Assembly: GCA_018902795.1 (NCBI GenBank)
Contig: JAHIQD010000001.1
Coordinates: forward strand, 62,001 to 126,000
Origin: Bacteroidota bacterium
Lineage (GTDB): Bacteria; Bacteroidota; Bacteroidia; Flavobacteriales; Weeksellaceae
DNA length: 64,000 nucleotides
Reading direction: 5' to 3'
Under the pieces are notes generated by a model, which worked only from the letters and a program-made list of their open reading frames with translations, did no database searches and was not told the DNA's origin. Numbering within the stretch: position 1 is the stretch's first letter; the number at the start of each line of letters is the position of its first letter. Positions 50,665-59,627 of this stretch are shown in pieces. Made by a program: the position numbers and the translations under genes.

Positions 50665-52788
50665 ATGACGGCGACCGGTTTTATCCAAAAATCTCTTCCT
50701 CTTTCTGACAAAAACATCATTGCAACCCTGAAACTTCTGGGCGAAGACTGCACCATTCCTTTTATTTCCCGCTATCGGAAAGACGCCACAGGAAACCTCG
50801 ACGAAGTTCAGATTGAGCAGATCGCCAAACTCAACACCCAGTTTGAGGAAATTACCAAAAGAAAAGAAACCATCCTGAAATCTATAGAAGAACAGAATGC
50901 CCTTTCCCCTGAACTGAAACAGCGCATCGAAACAAGTTTCGACCTTCAGGAATTGGAAGACCTGTATCTCCCATTCAAAAAGCGCAGAAAAACCAAAGCC
51001 GACACCGCAAAAGAAAAAGGCCTGGAACCTTTGGCAAGGATCATCATGAGTCAGAAAGCGAATGACCTGCACTTCCTCGCCTCAAAATACCTGAATGATG
51101 AGGTGGCTTCTGTGGAGGAAGCCCTTCAGGGTGCCAGAGACATTATGGCAGAATGGATCAATGAAAACGGCTACGTCCGCAAAAACCTCAGACGGCTTTT
51201 CCAGCGCAAAGCGATGATAACCGCGAAAGTGGTGAAAGCCAAAAAAGACGAAGCCGCCGCTCAGAAATTCTCCCAGTATTTCGAGTGGGAAGAAAGCCTG
51301 AACAGGATTCCTTCCCACCGGCTTTTGGCCATGCTGAGAGCGGAAGCTGAAGGTTTCGTAAAGACCAAAATAGAAATCGATAAAGACGAAGCCCTCGACC
51401 TCATTGAAAACGCCATCCTGAAATCCAATAATGAATGTACGGATCAGATTGCAATAGCAATTACAGACAGCTACAAAAGACTGCTGGAACCTGCCATTTC
51501 AAATGAAACCTTACAGGAAGCCAAGGAAAAAGCAGATCAGAAAGCCATCGGCATCTTCTCTGAAAACCTGAGACAGTTGCTGCTCGCACCGCCTTTGGGC
51601 GAAAAGCGGATTCTCGCTATCGATCCCGGTTACCGAAGCGGCTGTAAGGTGGTTTGTCTGGATGAAAAAGGCGACCTGCTGCACAACGAAACCATTTACC
51701 CTCACGCTCCGCAAAACGAGAGCGGGATGGCGATGAAGAAGATCCGCTCCATGGTAAATGCCTATAATATTCAGGCGATCTCGATTGGAAACGGAACGGC
51801 AAGCCGGGAAACAGAGTTCTTTATCAAGAAAATAGCTTTCGATACGCCGCCTCAGGTTTTTGTCGTTTCAGAAGCCGGCGCGTCGGTATATTCAGCAAGT
51901 AAAATTGCACGGGATGAATTTCCTTCTTTCGATGTCACGGTTCGTGGAGCCATTTCGATTGGCAGAAGACTTTCTGATCCATTGGCAGAACTCGTGAAGA
52001 TTGATGCGAAATCAATCGGAGTCGGACAGTATCAGCATGATGTAGACCAGACTCAGCTGAAAAATGAACTGGATGCTACCGTAATGAAATGCGTAAATTC
52101 TGTTGGAATTAATCTGAATACGGCAAGCAAATCGCTGTTGAGTTATGTCTCAGGAATAGGGGAAAAGATGGCAGAAAACATTGTGAGTTACCGCGCAGAA
52201 AACGGAGCTTTTGAAGACCGAAAACAACTGAAAAAAGTTCCCAGACTCGGAGAAAAAGCTTTTCAGCAGGCCGCAGCTTTTGTGAGAATTGCCAACAGCA
52301 AAAATCCGCTGGATAATTCAGCGGTTCACCCGGAAGCCTACCCTGTCGTGGAGAAAATGGCAAAAGATTTAAGTATTAAAACCGTTGACCTCATCGCTAA
52401 TAAAGAAAAGATTGCTTTAATCAGTCCTGAAAAATATGTAACCGAAACCATTGGCATTTTAGGGATTAAAGATATTCTGAAAGAACTCGAAAAACCCGGT
52501 TTGGATCCCAGGAAAGCCGCCAAAGTTTTTGAGTTTGACCCTACCGTGAAAAGCATCAAAGATTTAAAAACAGGAATGATTCTTCCCGGCATCGTGAACA
52601 ACATCACCGCGTTCGGCTGTTTCGTGGATCTGGGAATCAAAGAAAGCGGACTGGTGCATATCTCGCAGCTGAAAGACGGTTTTGTTTCCGACGTGAACGA
52701 AGTGGTGAAACTGCATCAGCATGTTCAGGTAAGGATAACTGAAGTGGATGAGGGAAGGAAAAGGGTGCAGCTGAGTATGGTGTTGTAG
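50665..52788 (+). CDS. tex: Tex-family RNA-binding transcription accessory protein
   Basis: A 707-aa cytosolic protein full length for Tex. N-terminal helical/HtH domains (about 1-300, FISRYRKDATGNLDE) precede a YqgF/RNase H-like domain (about 310-440, ILAIDPGYRSGCK). A helix-hairpin-helix pair follows (about 470-560, NTASKSLLSYVSGIG), then a C-terminal S1 RNA-binding domain (about 630-707, GMILPGIVNNITAFGCFVDLG). Tex affects transcription and RNA turnover and is widely conserved. Transcribed alone and convergent with the next gene. Confidence 0.95.
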   Translation: MTATGFIQKSLPLSDKNIIATLKLLGEDCTIPFISRYRKDATGNLDEVQIEQIAKLNTQFEEITKRKETILKSIEEQNALSPELKQRIETSFDLQELEDLYLPFKKRRKTKADTAKEKGLEPLARIIMSQKANDLHFLASKYLNDEVASVEEALQGARDIMAEWINENGYVRKNLRRLFQRKAMITAKVVKAKKDEAAAQKFSQYFEWEESLNRIPSHRLLAMLRAEAEGFVKTKIEIDKDEALDLIENAILKSNNECTDQIAIAITDSYKRLLEPAISNETLQEAKEKADQKAIGIFSENLRQLLLAPPLGEKRILAIDPGYRSGCKVVCLDEKGDLLHNETIYPHAPQNESGMAMKKIRSMVNAYNIQAISIGNGTASRETEFFIKKIAFDTPPQVFVVSEAGASVYSASKIARDEFPSFDVTVRGAISIGRRLSDPLAELVKIDAKSIGVGQYQHDVDQTQLKNELDATVMKCVNSVGINLNTASKSLLSYVSGIGEKMAENIVSYRAENGAFEDRKQLKKVPRLGEKAFQQAAAFVRIANSKNPLDNSAVHPEAYPVVEKMAKDLSIKTVDLIANKEKIALISPEKYVTETIGILGIKDILKELEKPGLDPRKAAKVFEFDPTVKSIKDLKTGMILPGIVNNITAFGCFVDLGIKESGLVHISQLKDGFVSDVNEVVKLHQHVQVRITEVDEGRKRVQLSMVL

Positions 52789-52796
52789 GAAATATT

Positions 52797-53603
52797 TTAA
52801 ATTGATCCCCGCAATAATTGGGAAATCTGCTGAATGACTGCGGTTGGATGAGCTCCCTGATTCAAAGAATCTGATGCCACTTTAAAAGCTAAAATCTCCC
52901 GTCCCAATTCTTTTCCTTTTTGTGCAATGAGAAGAAGAAGTTGCGGAAACGCAATTTCATAGCCTAAAGACGTGAAGAATGAAAAGATTTTTTCAGCGAT
53001 TTCAGTATCGGTTTCACCAAATGCTTTTCCTGCAATAACGGGGAAAAGAAACTCTTCTTCAACAGATGAGACGTCGGCGGACGGAAATAATTTTAAAAAT
53101 TCCGGATAATTGAAGCGCGTTTTGGCACTTTCAAGAATATATTCGGGAACCAAATCGATCTCTTCATCGGACAAGTGAGGGAAAGCATCGATATTTTCAG
53201 TATAAAAATCCTCTGCCGGATCCTCATCTTTTTCGGTAAGGAAATCGTCTTGTAAATTACTGATTTCTTCTGCGTCATGATCATCTAAAAAATCATCTTC
53301 CTCATTGTCAATCCTCAATCCAGACAATTTGGTCATTTCCTGCTGCACCAATTGGTAATAAGTCTCAAACCGGAAGTCATATTTAGCATCAAGTTCCTTC
53401 AACTCTTCTTCTACTTCTTCCAAAAGTTCGGCATCTTCATCAAATATTTCCTCTTCTGTGGCAACATTCTGAAGCCAGATTTTATCGCGCTGCAACATGC
53501 TGTACACCCGAAAAATCACCGATTGTGCCTGTTTGGGGTCTTCGTCTTGGATCAGGATATCAAACGCAGAGAGGTTTTCAAGGTAAAAATTTTTATCAAT
53601 CAT
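52797..53603 (-). CDS. Acidic hypothetical protein
   Basis: A 268-aa soluble protein strongly enriched in Asp and Glu (for example DEDAELLEEVEEELKELD), helical throughout and with no signal peptide or TM. ATG at 53603 (MIDKNFYLENLS) is chosen; an in-frame ATG 63 nt upstream is less likely. It has low-complexity acidic stretches and a C-terminal more hydrophobic helix bundle (SLGYEIAFPQLLLLIAQKG). Family not recognised. It converges with tex 9 nt away. Acidic, helix-rich proteins often act as partner-binding adaptors, but that is only a guess. Confidence 0.65.
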   Translation of the reverse strand: MIDKNFYLENLSAFDILIQDEDPKQAQSVIFRVYSMLQRDKIWLQNVATEEEIFDEDAELLEEVEEELKELDAKYDFRFETYYQLVQQEMTKLSGLRIDNEEDDFLDDHDAEEISNLQDDFLTEKDEDPAEDFYTENIDAFPHLSDEEIDLVPEYILESAKTRFNYPEFLKLFPSADVSSVEEEFLFPVIAGKAFGETDTEIAEKIFSFFTSLGYEIAFPQLLLLIAQKGKELGREILAFKVASDSLNQGAHPTAVIQQISQLLRGSI

Positions 53604-53726
53604 GCTGGGAATTGGGTATTTTAGTGAAGGGGCAAATTTAGAAAAAAGGCTGCAATTCTTTGGCAAAAAAGACTGCTCTTAAAGTCTTGGATCCTATTTT
53701 TTTATTAAAGCCACTCATGATGACAA

Positions 53727-53770
53727 GAAAATGTTCCGGGGTAAAGATCACCCGGAACATTTTATTTTTT
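53727..53770. terminator. Bidirectional terminator between two minus-strand genes
   Basis: A 10-bp perfect stem (ATGTTCCGGG with CCCGGAACAT, loop GTAAAGATCA), with short A and T tracts on either side, lies just after the DJ-1/PfpI gene. Confidence 0.65.
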
Positions 53771-53791
53771 AAACACTTCCTTTGAAACTTA

Positions 53792-54472
53792 TTATTTCTT
53801 AAGTTGATTCAAAAGAAGTTCTGCTACTTTCTCTGAGGAGGCAGGATTCTGGCCCGTAATCAACAAACCGTCTTCCAACGCATACGTTTGAAAATCATCA
53901 GTTTTACTGTAGATTCCCCCATTATTCTTCAGCATGTCTTCCACTAAAAACGGAACAACATCGGTGAGTTTCACCAACTCTTCTTCTGTATTCGTAAATC
54001 CGGTCACTTTTTTACCTTTCACCAAAGGATCTCCCTTCTCATCTTTCACATTTTTCAATACTCCCGGAGCATGGCATACAAAAGCGACAGGTTTTCCCAT
54101 ACCGTAAAAACTTTCGATCAGCGCCGCTGAATCTTTACTTTCAGCCAAATCCCAGAGCGGTCCGTGACCTCCTGGATAAAATACAGCATCATAATCTTCC
54201 GCCTTCACTTCAGACAGTGGATGCGTTTTGCTCAGTTTTTCCTGCAGCGCTTGATCAGCTTTGAAACGGATAGTCGCTTCCGTTTGGTTTTCCGGTTTGT
54301 CACTGCTGGGATCAATCGGCGGTTGCCCTCCTTCAGGCGAGGCAAGGGTTACTTCTACCCCTTTATCAGCGAGGTAGTAATAGGGACTTGCAAATTCTTC
54401 AATCCAGAAACCGGTTTTCTCACCGGTATTCCCCAATTGGTCATGGGAAGTCAATACAAACAGTACATTCAT
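53792..54472 (-). CDS. DJ-1/PfpI-family protein (Hsp31-like)
   Basis: A 226-aa cytosolic protein of the class I amidotransferase-like DJ-1/PfpI superfamily. The nucleophile elbow FVCHAPG has Cys133; PGGHGPLWDL and the conserved N-terminal Glu (FWIEEFASPYY) are present. Its pattern (ASPEGGQPPIDPSS) fits the Hsp31/glyoxalase III-like group that repairs or detoxifies methylglyoxal damage; protease or deglycase activity is disputed for the family. Monocistronic with a terminator behind. Confidence 0.88.
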   Translation of the reverse strand: MNVLFVLTSHDQLGNTGEKTGFWIEEFASPYYYLADKGVEVTLASPEGGQPPIDPSSDKPENQTEATIRFKADQALQEKLSKTHPLSEVKAEDYDAVFYPGGHGPLWDLAESKDSAALIESFYGMGKPVAFVCHAPGVLKNVKDEKGDPLVKGKKVTGFTNTEEELVKLTDVVPFLVEDMLKNNGGIYSKTDDFQTYALEDGLLITGQNPASSEKVAELLLNQLKK

Positions 54473-54696
54473 TGCTTTTGTTTTTTAAGTTGCTATTCAG
54501 TAAAAGAATGTGAGATATTTTCATCCGGACTTACCGGTGCACCACAACATTTTCACTGCTGTTTCACGTCAACATCTGTTCCAATCTCTCACGAGCATGA
54601 TTGAAGATATAAATAGAGGCAATAGCTTTACGGCAGCACTGAGCGAACTTATTTCAAACACGGATTATTTGTATGACCAAAGACTTTTATACTTTC

Positions 54697-55446
54697 CTAT
54701 TTCAGATATTTTGCCAAAGGATGTTTCTGGCGCTTCAGTTCTTCAATAAAAAGTTTGGAGATTTCATTGGCTCCGAGTTCGGACAGATGGGTATTGTCAT
54801 CTTTCCCCTCAGGATAGTAAGGAATTTCTCCAGGTTGGTAATGGAGGTGCAGCTTTTTGGAACCTTCCACACCATAAGCAGTTTCGAGGTTTTCAGTCAG
54901 GTACTGCATATCGAAAAACGGGACTTTCATTTCATCGGCAACCATTCTGGCCACCAGGGTATAATTTCCATGCGCATCAAGAAGCACCCCTTCTTTATTG
55001 AACTTTCTTCTCGCAATGGATGAAAAAAGAATAGGAACCGCCCCTTTGGCTCTGGCTTCTTCAATATACCGGATTAAATTATAGCGGTAAGCCGTCTGAG
55101 GATTCGTATAACGCTCCGGATCGGTATCCTTACTGTCATTGTGCCCGAACTGTATAAACAGATAATCGCCGGGTTTTAAAGCTTCCAGAACCGGCTTCCA
55201 GTTACCGCGTTCACGGAAGCTTTTGGTGCTTCTTCCGTTGACGGCATAATTTTTAATCTCCACATTTTCGTTGAAATACTGTGGCAAAACCTGCACCCAC
55301 CCTCTTTCCGGGTTTTTGTCGGGATCGGGTTTGATGGCCATGGTGGAATCACCAATCGCATGAACTGTAACTTTCCGATGAATATTGTTGGCCTGACAAC
55401 CCACTAAAAAGAGTGCTGAAAGCAGTAATAATTTATAGATTTTCAT
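54697..55446 (-). CDS. Rhamnogalacturonan acetylesterase (SGNH, CE12-like) lipoprotein
   Basis: A 249-aa envelope lipoprotein (lipobox LVGC, Cys17) with an SGNH-hydrolase domain. The nucleophile is in VHAIGDSTMA (GDST variant of GDSL), the oxyanion Asn in FIQFGHNDSKD, and the Asp-His pair in DNTHLSELG. This GDST/GHND/DNTHL pattern is that of rhamnogalacturonan acetylesterase. It would remove acetyl groups from pectin side-chain backbone. Its ATG overlaps the 3' end of the PelA-PME gene by 14 nt, so it is translationally coupled. Last gene of the pectin operon. Confidence 0.9.
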   Translation of the reverse strand: MKIYKLLLLSALFLVGCQANNIHRKVTVHAIGDSTMAIKPDPDKNPERGWVQVLPQYFNENVEIKNYAVNGRSTKSFRERGNWKPVLEALKPGDYLFIQFGHNDSKDTDPERYTNPQTAYRYNLIRYIEEARAKGAVPILFSSIARRKFNKEGVLLDAHGNYTLVARMVADEMKVPFFDMQYLTENLETAYGVEGSKKLHLHYQPGEIPYYPEGKDDNTHLSELGANEISKLFIEELKRQKHPLAKYLK

Positions 55447-57400
55447 ACCAGTTGCTGTTGATGTCGGTTTTTAAAATATGCTGTTTGTTGTATTTTTTAG
55501 CTTCTTTTCGGGAGAGCTGATGAGACCATTTAACCCTCAAATCCGCTTTTGCTCCTTCTCCTGAATTTCTGAATTCGGCGAAGTAAGCGTTCTGTTCTGC
55601 TTCTTTTTTATTCCAGTTATGCCAACCTTCTGCCGCGATGGCTGCAGTCAGTTCACTGTTCAAAAATACTGATTTGGCAAAACTCCGCCACGGTCTTCCA
55701 AGATAAACTTTAGTCACCTTTTCAGTTGCGGTCAGTCTGCAGTTATTGAAGACAAAGCCAAACTCACTTCCTTCAGGAGTTGATGGTGCCGTGATGTAGG
55801 AGTCTTTTTTGCTGTGGAGGACGCAGTTTTCAAAATAAGCAGTTGCGCCTCCGAAAATGTAATCGGTGGTACCTTCGACATAGGAATCCTTTATATAGAT
55901 TTTCCCTTCATTTCCAAGGTAAAGGGTATCCTGATTCCCGATTACGCTGCAGTTGACCACCGCTACCCTGTCCGATGTAATGCTCAGTCCAATGGCCTGT
56001 CCAGCCTCACCTGCAGTGTTCCTGATGGTGAGATTTTCCAGGATAATGTCATTCGCTTCAACACTGAAAGTAGCGGTGAAAAACGTGCTGTTTCTGCCGC
56101 GGTCTGCTTTATCAAAATAATCATCAAAACTAATGATGGTATGATCACGGGCCTCGCCGATCATTTTAATATTGGTATTCCACTGAGGGACCTTTACTTT
56201 TTCATGGTACGTTCCCTTTTTAATGAACAGTGTAATTCTTTCGTCGGGAAAAGATCGGCAGTGATCAATGGCGTTCTGAATGCTTTCGAAATCCCCGGAA
56301 CCGTCTCTGGAAACGATATAATAATTTTTGTCGGGAATGGTCTTAACAAATTTCTTTTTCCACTGATCATATTTTTTAAGTACTGCAGCCGGCTCGTAAG
56401 TGTACCATGCATACCCGTTTCTGCGCTCAAACCCGATGTCATCATACGAACTTTTCCTGATTCCGTCCCGGTCGGAGACGAAAATCCGGTTGGTTTCCAG
56501 ATCATAAAATCTCCCCCAGATTGGCGGCGCCGTGCTGTCAGCAACTAGTTTTTTATCTCCTGAAACGATGGCTTCTTTAAAACCTGTGATTTTATTCTGC
56601 CTAAACCATTTCACCGCGTGTTCCACCGCATTGATGACCTCTGTTGAAGGCTGTTCAACGGACATCAAAAGCAAAACAAGTGTTGCAGATTCCTTTCCGC
56701 TGAGTGAGGGAAATTCGTAAGCCCGCGCTTTAGCTGGAAACAGGCTGAATTCGTCATGCTGCGCACACCAGACCGTAAGTTTTCCATTCTGTTTGTACTG
56801 GGTTTTTAGGATGATTTCAATACCTTTTGAAAAAGAATATTCGATTTTTGAAAGCGTTTCTGACGGTATTTTCACAGGATAGGTTTCTCTTTCATCCATG
56901 ATTTTTTTAAACAGAAAAAGCACATTGGCCATCGCATCATCGTTATAGGTAATATGCGAACTGTAACTGTTCTGTAAGGGATAAAACTGAGGCCAACCGC
57001 CGTTTTCGTACTGTGCTTCCAGAAGAAAATCCAGGCCCTTCAGAAAAGCAGCGCGGTAGGATTCGTTCGGGTGATACCGGTAGATATTGGACAAAAAACT
57101 AAGCTCCTGAACGGTCGCATTATTGTCAATCGTCGTTTCCTTCAGGTTGTTTTTGGACGCTGTTATCTCCTTTTTTTCCTGCGCAGAAAGTACTTTCTGC
57201 ATGGCAATATTCTTTCCCCAGCCTCCGTTTGACTTTTGATACAGCAGAACATTCTCTGCAATGCGTACAGCTTCTTCAGAGGCAAGGAAAGCAGCGTCTT
57301 TAGAAAATGCTGTTTTACTCCACTTTTTTTCTAGAGACTGCGCGTTCAGATGGTGCAGACTCAATATCAGAAGAAATAGTAAGGTGATCCGGTTTTTCAT
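55433..57400 (-). CDS. Pectate lyase (PelA, PL10) fused to pectinesterase (CE8)
   Basis: A 655-aa secreted two-domain enzyme with a signal peptide (about 1-20, HHLNAQ). The N-terminal PelA domain (about 30-345) has the (alpha/alpha) type motifs GGWGKNIAM, YENGGWPQFYP and YDDIGFERRNGYAWY. The C-terminal pectin methylesterase (about 355-640) is a right-handed beta-helix with QDTLYLG, the catalytic-Asp motif TDYIFGGA and the Arg in LGRPW, all intact. One polypeptide thus demethylates and cleaves homogalacturonan. It sits between GH105 and the acetylesterase, 3 nt after the GH105 stop codon. Confidence 0.93.
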   Translation of the reverse strand: MKNRITLLFLLILSLHHLNAQSLEKKWSKTAFSKDAAFLASEEAVRIAENVLLYQKSNGGWGKNIAMQKVLSAQEKKEITASKNNLKETTIDNNATVQELSFLSNIYRYHPNESYRAAFLKGLDFLLEAQYENGGWPQFYPLQNSYSSHITYNDDAMANVLFLFKKIMDERETYPVKIPSETLSKIEYSFSKGIEIILKTQYKQNGKLTVWCAQHDEFSLFPAKARAYEFPSLSGKESATLVLLLMSVEQPSTEVINAVEHAVKWFRQNKITGFKEAIVSGDKKLVADSTAPPIWGRFYDLETNRIFVSDRDGIRKSSYDDIGFERRNGYAWYTYEPAAVLKKYDQWKKKFVKTIPDKNYYIVSRDGSGDFESIQNAIDHCRSFPDERITLFIKKGTYHEKVKVPQWNTNIKMIGEARDHTIISFDDYFDKADRGRNSTFFTATFSVEANDIILENLTIRNTAGEAGQAIGLSITSDRVAVVNCSVIGNQDTLYLGNEGKIYIKDSYVEGTTDYIFGGATAYFENCVLHSKKDSYITAPSTPEGSEFGFVFNNCRLTATEKVTKVYLGRPWRSFAKSVFLNSELTAAIAAEGWHNWNKKEAEQNAYFAEFRNSGEGAKADLRVKWSHQLSRKEAKKYNKQHILKTDINSNWYENL

Positions 57401-57403
57401 CGG

Positions 57404-58615
57404 TTATCGGTCAAGTTGCAGAGCGGCCAGAATAAACGGTCCGGTACCTTTCGGATCGTTGTCTTTCTTTTTCTCATTGACATAATATTCGTAAGAACCG
57501 TCTCTGTATGGTTTTCCGCCCAATCCCGCCACCGCACAAACCTGGGTAAGGGTAACATAACCTTCCGGCGAAACAGTGATCAGGTTTTTAACAAGTCCGT
57601 CAAATGCTTTACTTGCAGCAGCTTTATAGGTTTTCGGCAGATAGCCCTTGTTGGCGCCTTTGGCGAGCGCATACGCAAACATTGATGAACCTGAGGCTTC
57701 CAGATAATTGCCTTCACGGCTGCCCTGATCGGTTACCTGATACCAAAGCCCTGTAGCATCCTGATATTTTACGATCGCTTTAGAAAGATCATTTAAATAA
57801 GAAATCAGTTCCGCTCTTTTTGGATGGTCTTTTGGAAAATAATCAAGGACATCCACTAAAGCCATGGCGTACCAGCCCATCGATCTTGACCAGAAGTTTG
57901 GAGAATTTCCTGTCTTTTGATCTGCCCACGGCATTTCGCGGCTTTCGTCCCAGCCGTGGAACAGCAAACCTGTCTTAGGGTCAACCATATTTTTCTGCAC
58001 CAGCTCGAACTGCAAGGCCACATCATCCAGTTTATTACCGTTTTCAAAGGTTGAATTGTATCTGGCGTAAAACGGCGAACCCATATAAAGTCCGTCCAGC
58101 CACATCTGGTTCGGATAAATCTTCTTGTGCCAGAAACCGCCTTCTGACGTTCTGGGCTGTGTATCGAGCTGTGAACGTAAAGTTTTCAGCGCAGTAAGAT
58201 ATCGGTCATCTTTGGTTTTAGCATATAAATCGAACAGATGATGGCCTGCGATAATCATATCGATATTGTAACTCGCAAATTTGTAGCTTGGGATATTTCC
58301 CTTCGCATCAATGGTGGCATCGGCATAACCTTTTACATAATCAAAATACTCGGGGTTTTTGGTTTTTGCATAGAGTTCTTCAAAACCAATCATCACCAAC
58401 CCGTGAACATAATCCCATTTAGGCCCTGCTTTATCATCGAGCATATAGGCTTCAGGATATTTTTTCATTAAAGTCAGTGCCATTCTTTCTGACCATTTTT
58501 TATCTGCAGGAACTTCCATTCCAACACCGTCAGTTTTCACAACCGTTTTACATCCTGTCAGAACCATTGCTCCAAACAGAACTAAAGAAATTCGTTTTAT
58601 TGAAAAAGAAATCAT
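57404..58615 (-). CDS. GH105 unsaturated uronyl/rhamnogalacturonyl hydrolase lipoprotein
   Basis: A 403-aa envelope lipoprotein (lipobox LTGC, Cys22) with an (alpha/alpha)6 GH88/GH105 domain. Landmarks are GGFWHKKIYPNQMWLDGLYMG with the catalytic-Asp region, RSMGWYAMALVDVLDYFP, and C-terminal AVAGLGGKPYRDGSYEYYV. It hydrolyses the unsaturated galacturonyl residue created by pectate or rhamnogalacturonan lyases, the YteR-like step after lyase action. It lies 5 nt after the DUF4861 gene in the pectin operon, whose products fit together as a lyase, esterases and this hydrolase. Confidence 0.92.
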   Translation of the reverse strand: MISFSIKRISLVLFGAMVLTGCKTVVKTDGVGMEVPADKKWSERMALTLMKKYPEAYMLDDKAGPKWDYVHGLVMIGFEELYAKTKNPEYFDYVKGYADATIDAKGNIPSYKFASYNIDMIIAGHHLFDLYAKTKDDRYLTALKTLRSQLDTQPRTSEGGFWHKKIYPNQMWLDGLYMGSPFYARYNSTFENGNKLDDVALQFELVQKNMVDPKTGLLFHGWDESREMPWADQKTGNSPNFWSRSMGWYAMALVDVLDYFPKDHPKRAELISYLNDLSKAIVKYQDATGLWYQVTDQGSREGNYLEASGSSMFAYALAKGANKGYLPKTYKAAASKAFDGLVKNLITVSPEGYVTLTQVCAVAGLGGKPYRDGSYEYYVNEKKKDNDPKGTGPFILAALQLDR

Positions 58616-58620
58616 AAGCT

Positions 58621-59598
58621 TTACTTTAATTCGTTGGAGGTATTTAATTTGGCAAGGTTTTCATCCAGATACTTTAAGAATTCCGCTTCGGTTTTGATGC
58701 CGTTCTGCTCTTTTTCCCACGCGCCCAGAAAGTAGAAAGTCACTTTTCCTGTCGTTGGTTTAAACTGAATTAAATGATCAGTCGCCCCTTCAAAAACTTT
58801 CTCCGCATCATTGGTTTTGTAAAACACGGCCATCCCCAGGTTATCATTGAACAGGGTCTGTTTTCCGTAGGTTGCAATATACGCCCATTTCCCGTTAGTG
58901 CTGGTTTTTTGGATGGGCGGCAGTTTGTAAAGATTTACAATTCCGGTAACGATTCCGGTAAGCGCTTTGCTGCTCTGTATCGTATGTTTGGTATAGCGCT
59001 GATCAGGGAAAGCCGTGAGTTCGGAACTCATATCTGTGGTTTCGCCATTGGTTTCCCAGCCTTTATAATGGACAAAAACTTTGGAGTTTGCTTTGGAATT
59101 CTCCACCCTGGCGGTGGTGTTTTCCACTTTATTGAAATGCAAAACTTCATTGTTCACCACCCTTCCGATAGAACCGATGCCGAGTCCTTTCCCGACTTTA
59201 AGAATATCGGCGCCCCAATCGCTCATCTCGTGATAGGAATCAAATCCGTCCCGTCCTACTCCCTGAAGCACCATCTCTTCGGTGAGTTTACCATAAATAT
59301 CAATGGCATTGCGCCAGTCCAGATACAGACGGTAGCCTATTTTATTGCTTTCCCAGCCCGGCCCCTCGTAACGGATATAGTAAGAATGATCCGTATGGCT
59401 TGACGGCAGGGTTAAATCCTGAACATTTTTAAAAGTGCCGCCTTCATATTTTTTGCCCTTCCATTCGCCGCCTTCTTTTACTGAAAGTTCAGCATAAGTT
59501 TTAGCATTTTGGGAAGCCAGTGAGGTTGTTTTGGCCGCATTACAGTTCAGCAATAAAGAAAGCGCAGGGATGGCCAGAATGGGATGTATAGATTTCAT
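58621..59598 (-). CDS. DUF4861 lipoprotein in the pectin operon
   Basis: A 325-aa lipoprotein (lipobox LLNC, Cys19) of the DUF4861 family, known to me from Bacteroidota polysaccharide-utilisation loci, often beside pectin genes. Landmarks are YIRYEGPGWESNKIGYRLYLDWRNA, GFDSYHEMSDWGADILKVG and the C-terminal TGKVTFYFLGAWEKEQ. The beta-rich fold and conserved Asp/His/Trp residues make a pectin-oligomer hydrolase or lyase plausible. It lies 29 nt after the esterase gene and 5 nt before the GH105 gene. No biochemical role is established. Confidence 0.82.
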   Translation of the reverse strand: MKSIHPILAIPALSLLLNCNAAKTTSLASQNAKTYAELSVKEGGEWKGKKYEGGTFKNVQDLTLPSSHTDHSYYIRYEGPGWESNKIGYRLYLDWRNAIDIYGKLTEEMVLQGVGRDGFDSYHEMSDWGADILKVGKGLGIGSIGRVVNNEVLHFNKVENTTARVENSKANSKVFVHYKGWETNGETTDMSSELTAFPDQRYTKHTIQSSKALTGIVTGIVNLYKLPPIQKTSTNGKWAYIATYGKQTLFNDNLGMAVFYKTNDAEKVFEGATDHLIQFKPTTGKVTFYFLGAWEKEQNGIKTEAEFLKYLDENLAKLNTSNELK

Positions 59599-59627
59599 AT
59601 TATTTTTTTTATGATTAAATTTTAAAA

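Noticed and set aside
54510..54749. 79-codon plus-strand frame between the DJ-1 and acetylesterase genes
   Set aside because: It overlaps the 3' end of the acetylesterase gene on the other strand, lacks a promoter and shows no recognisable motif.
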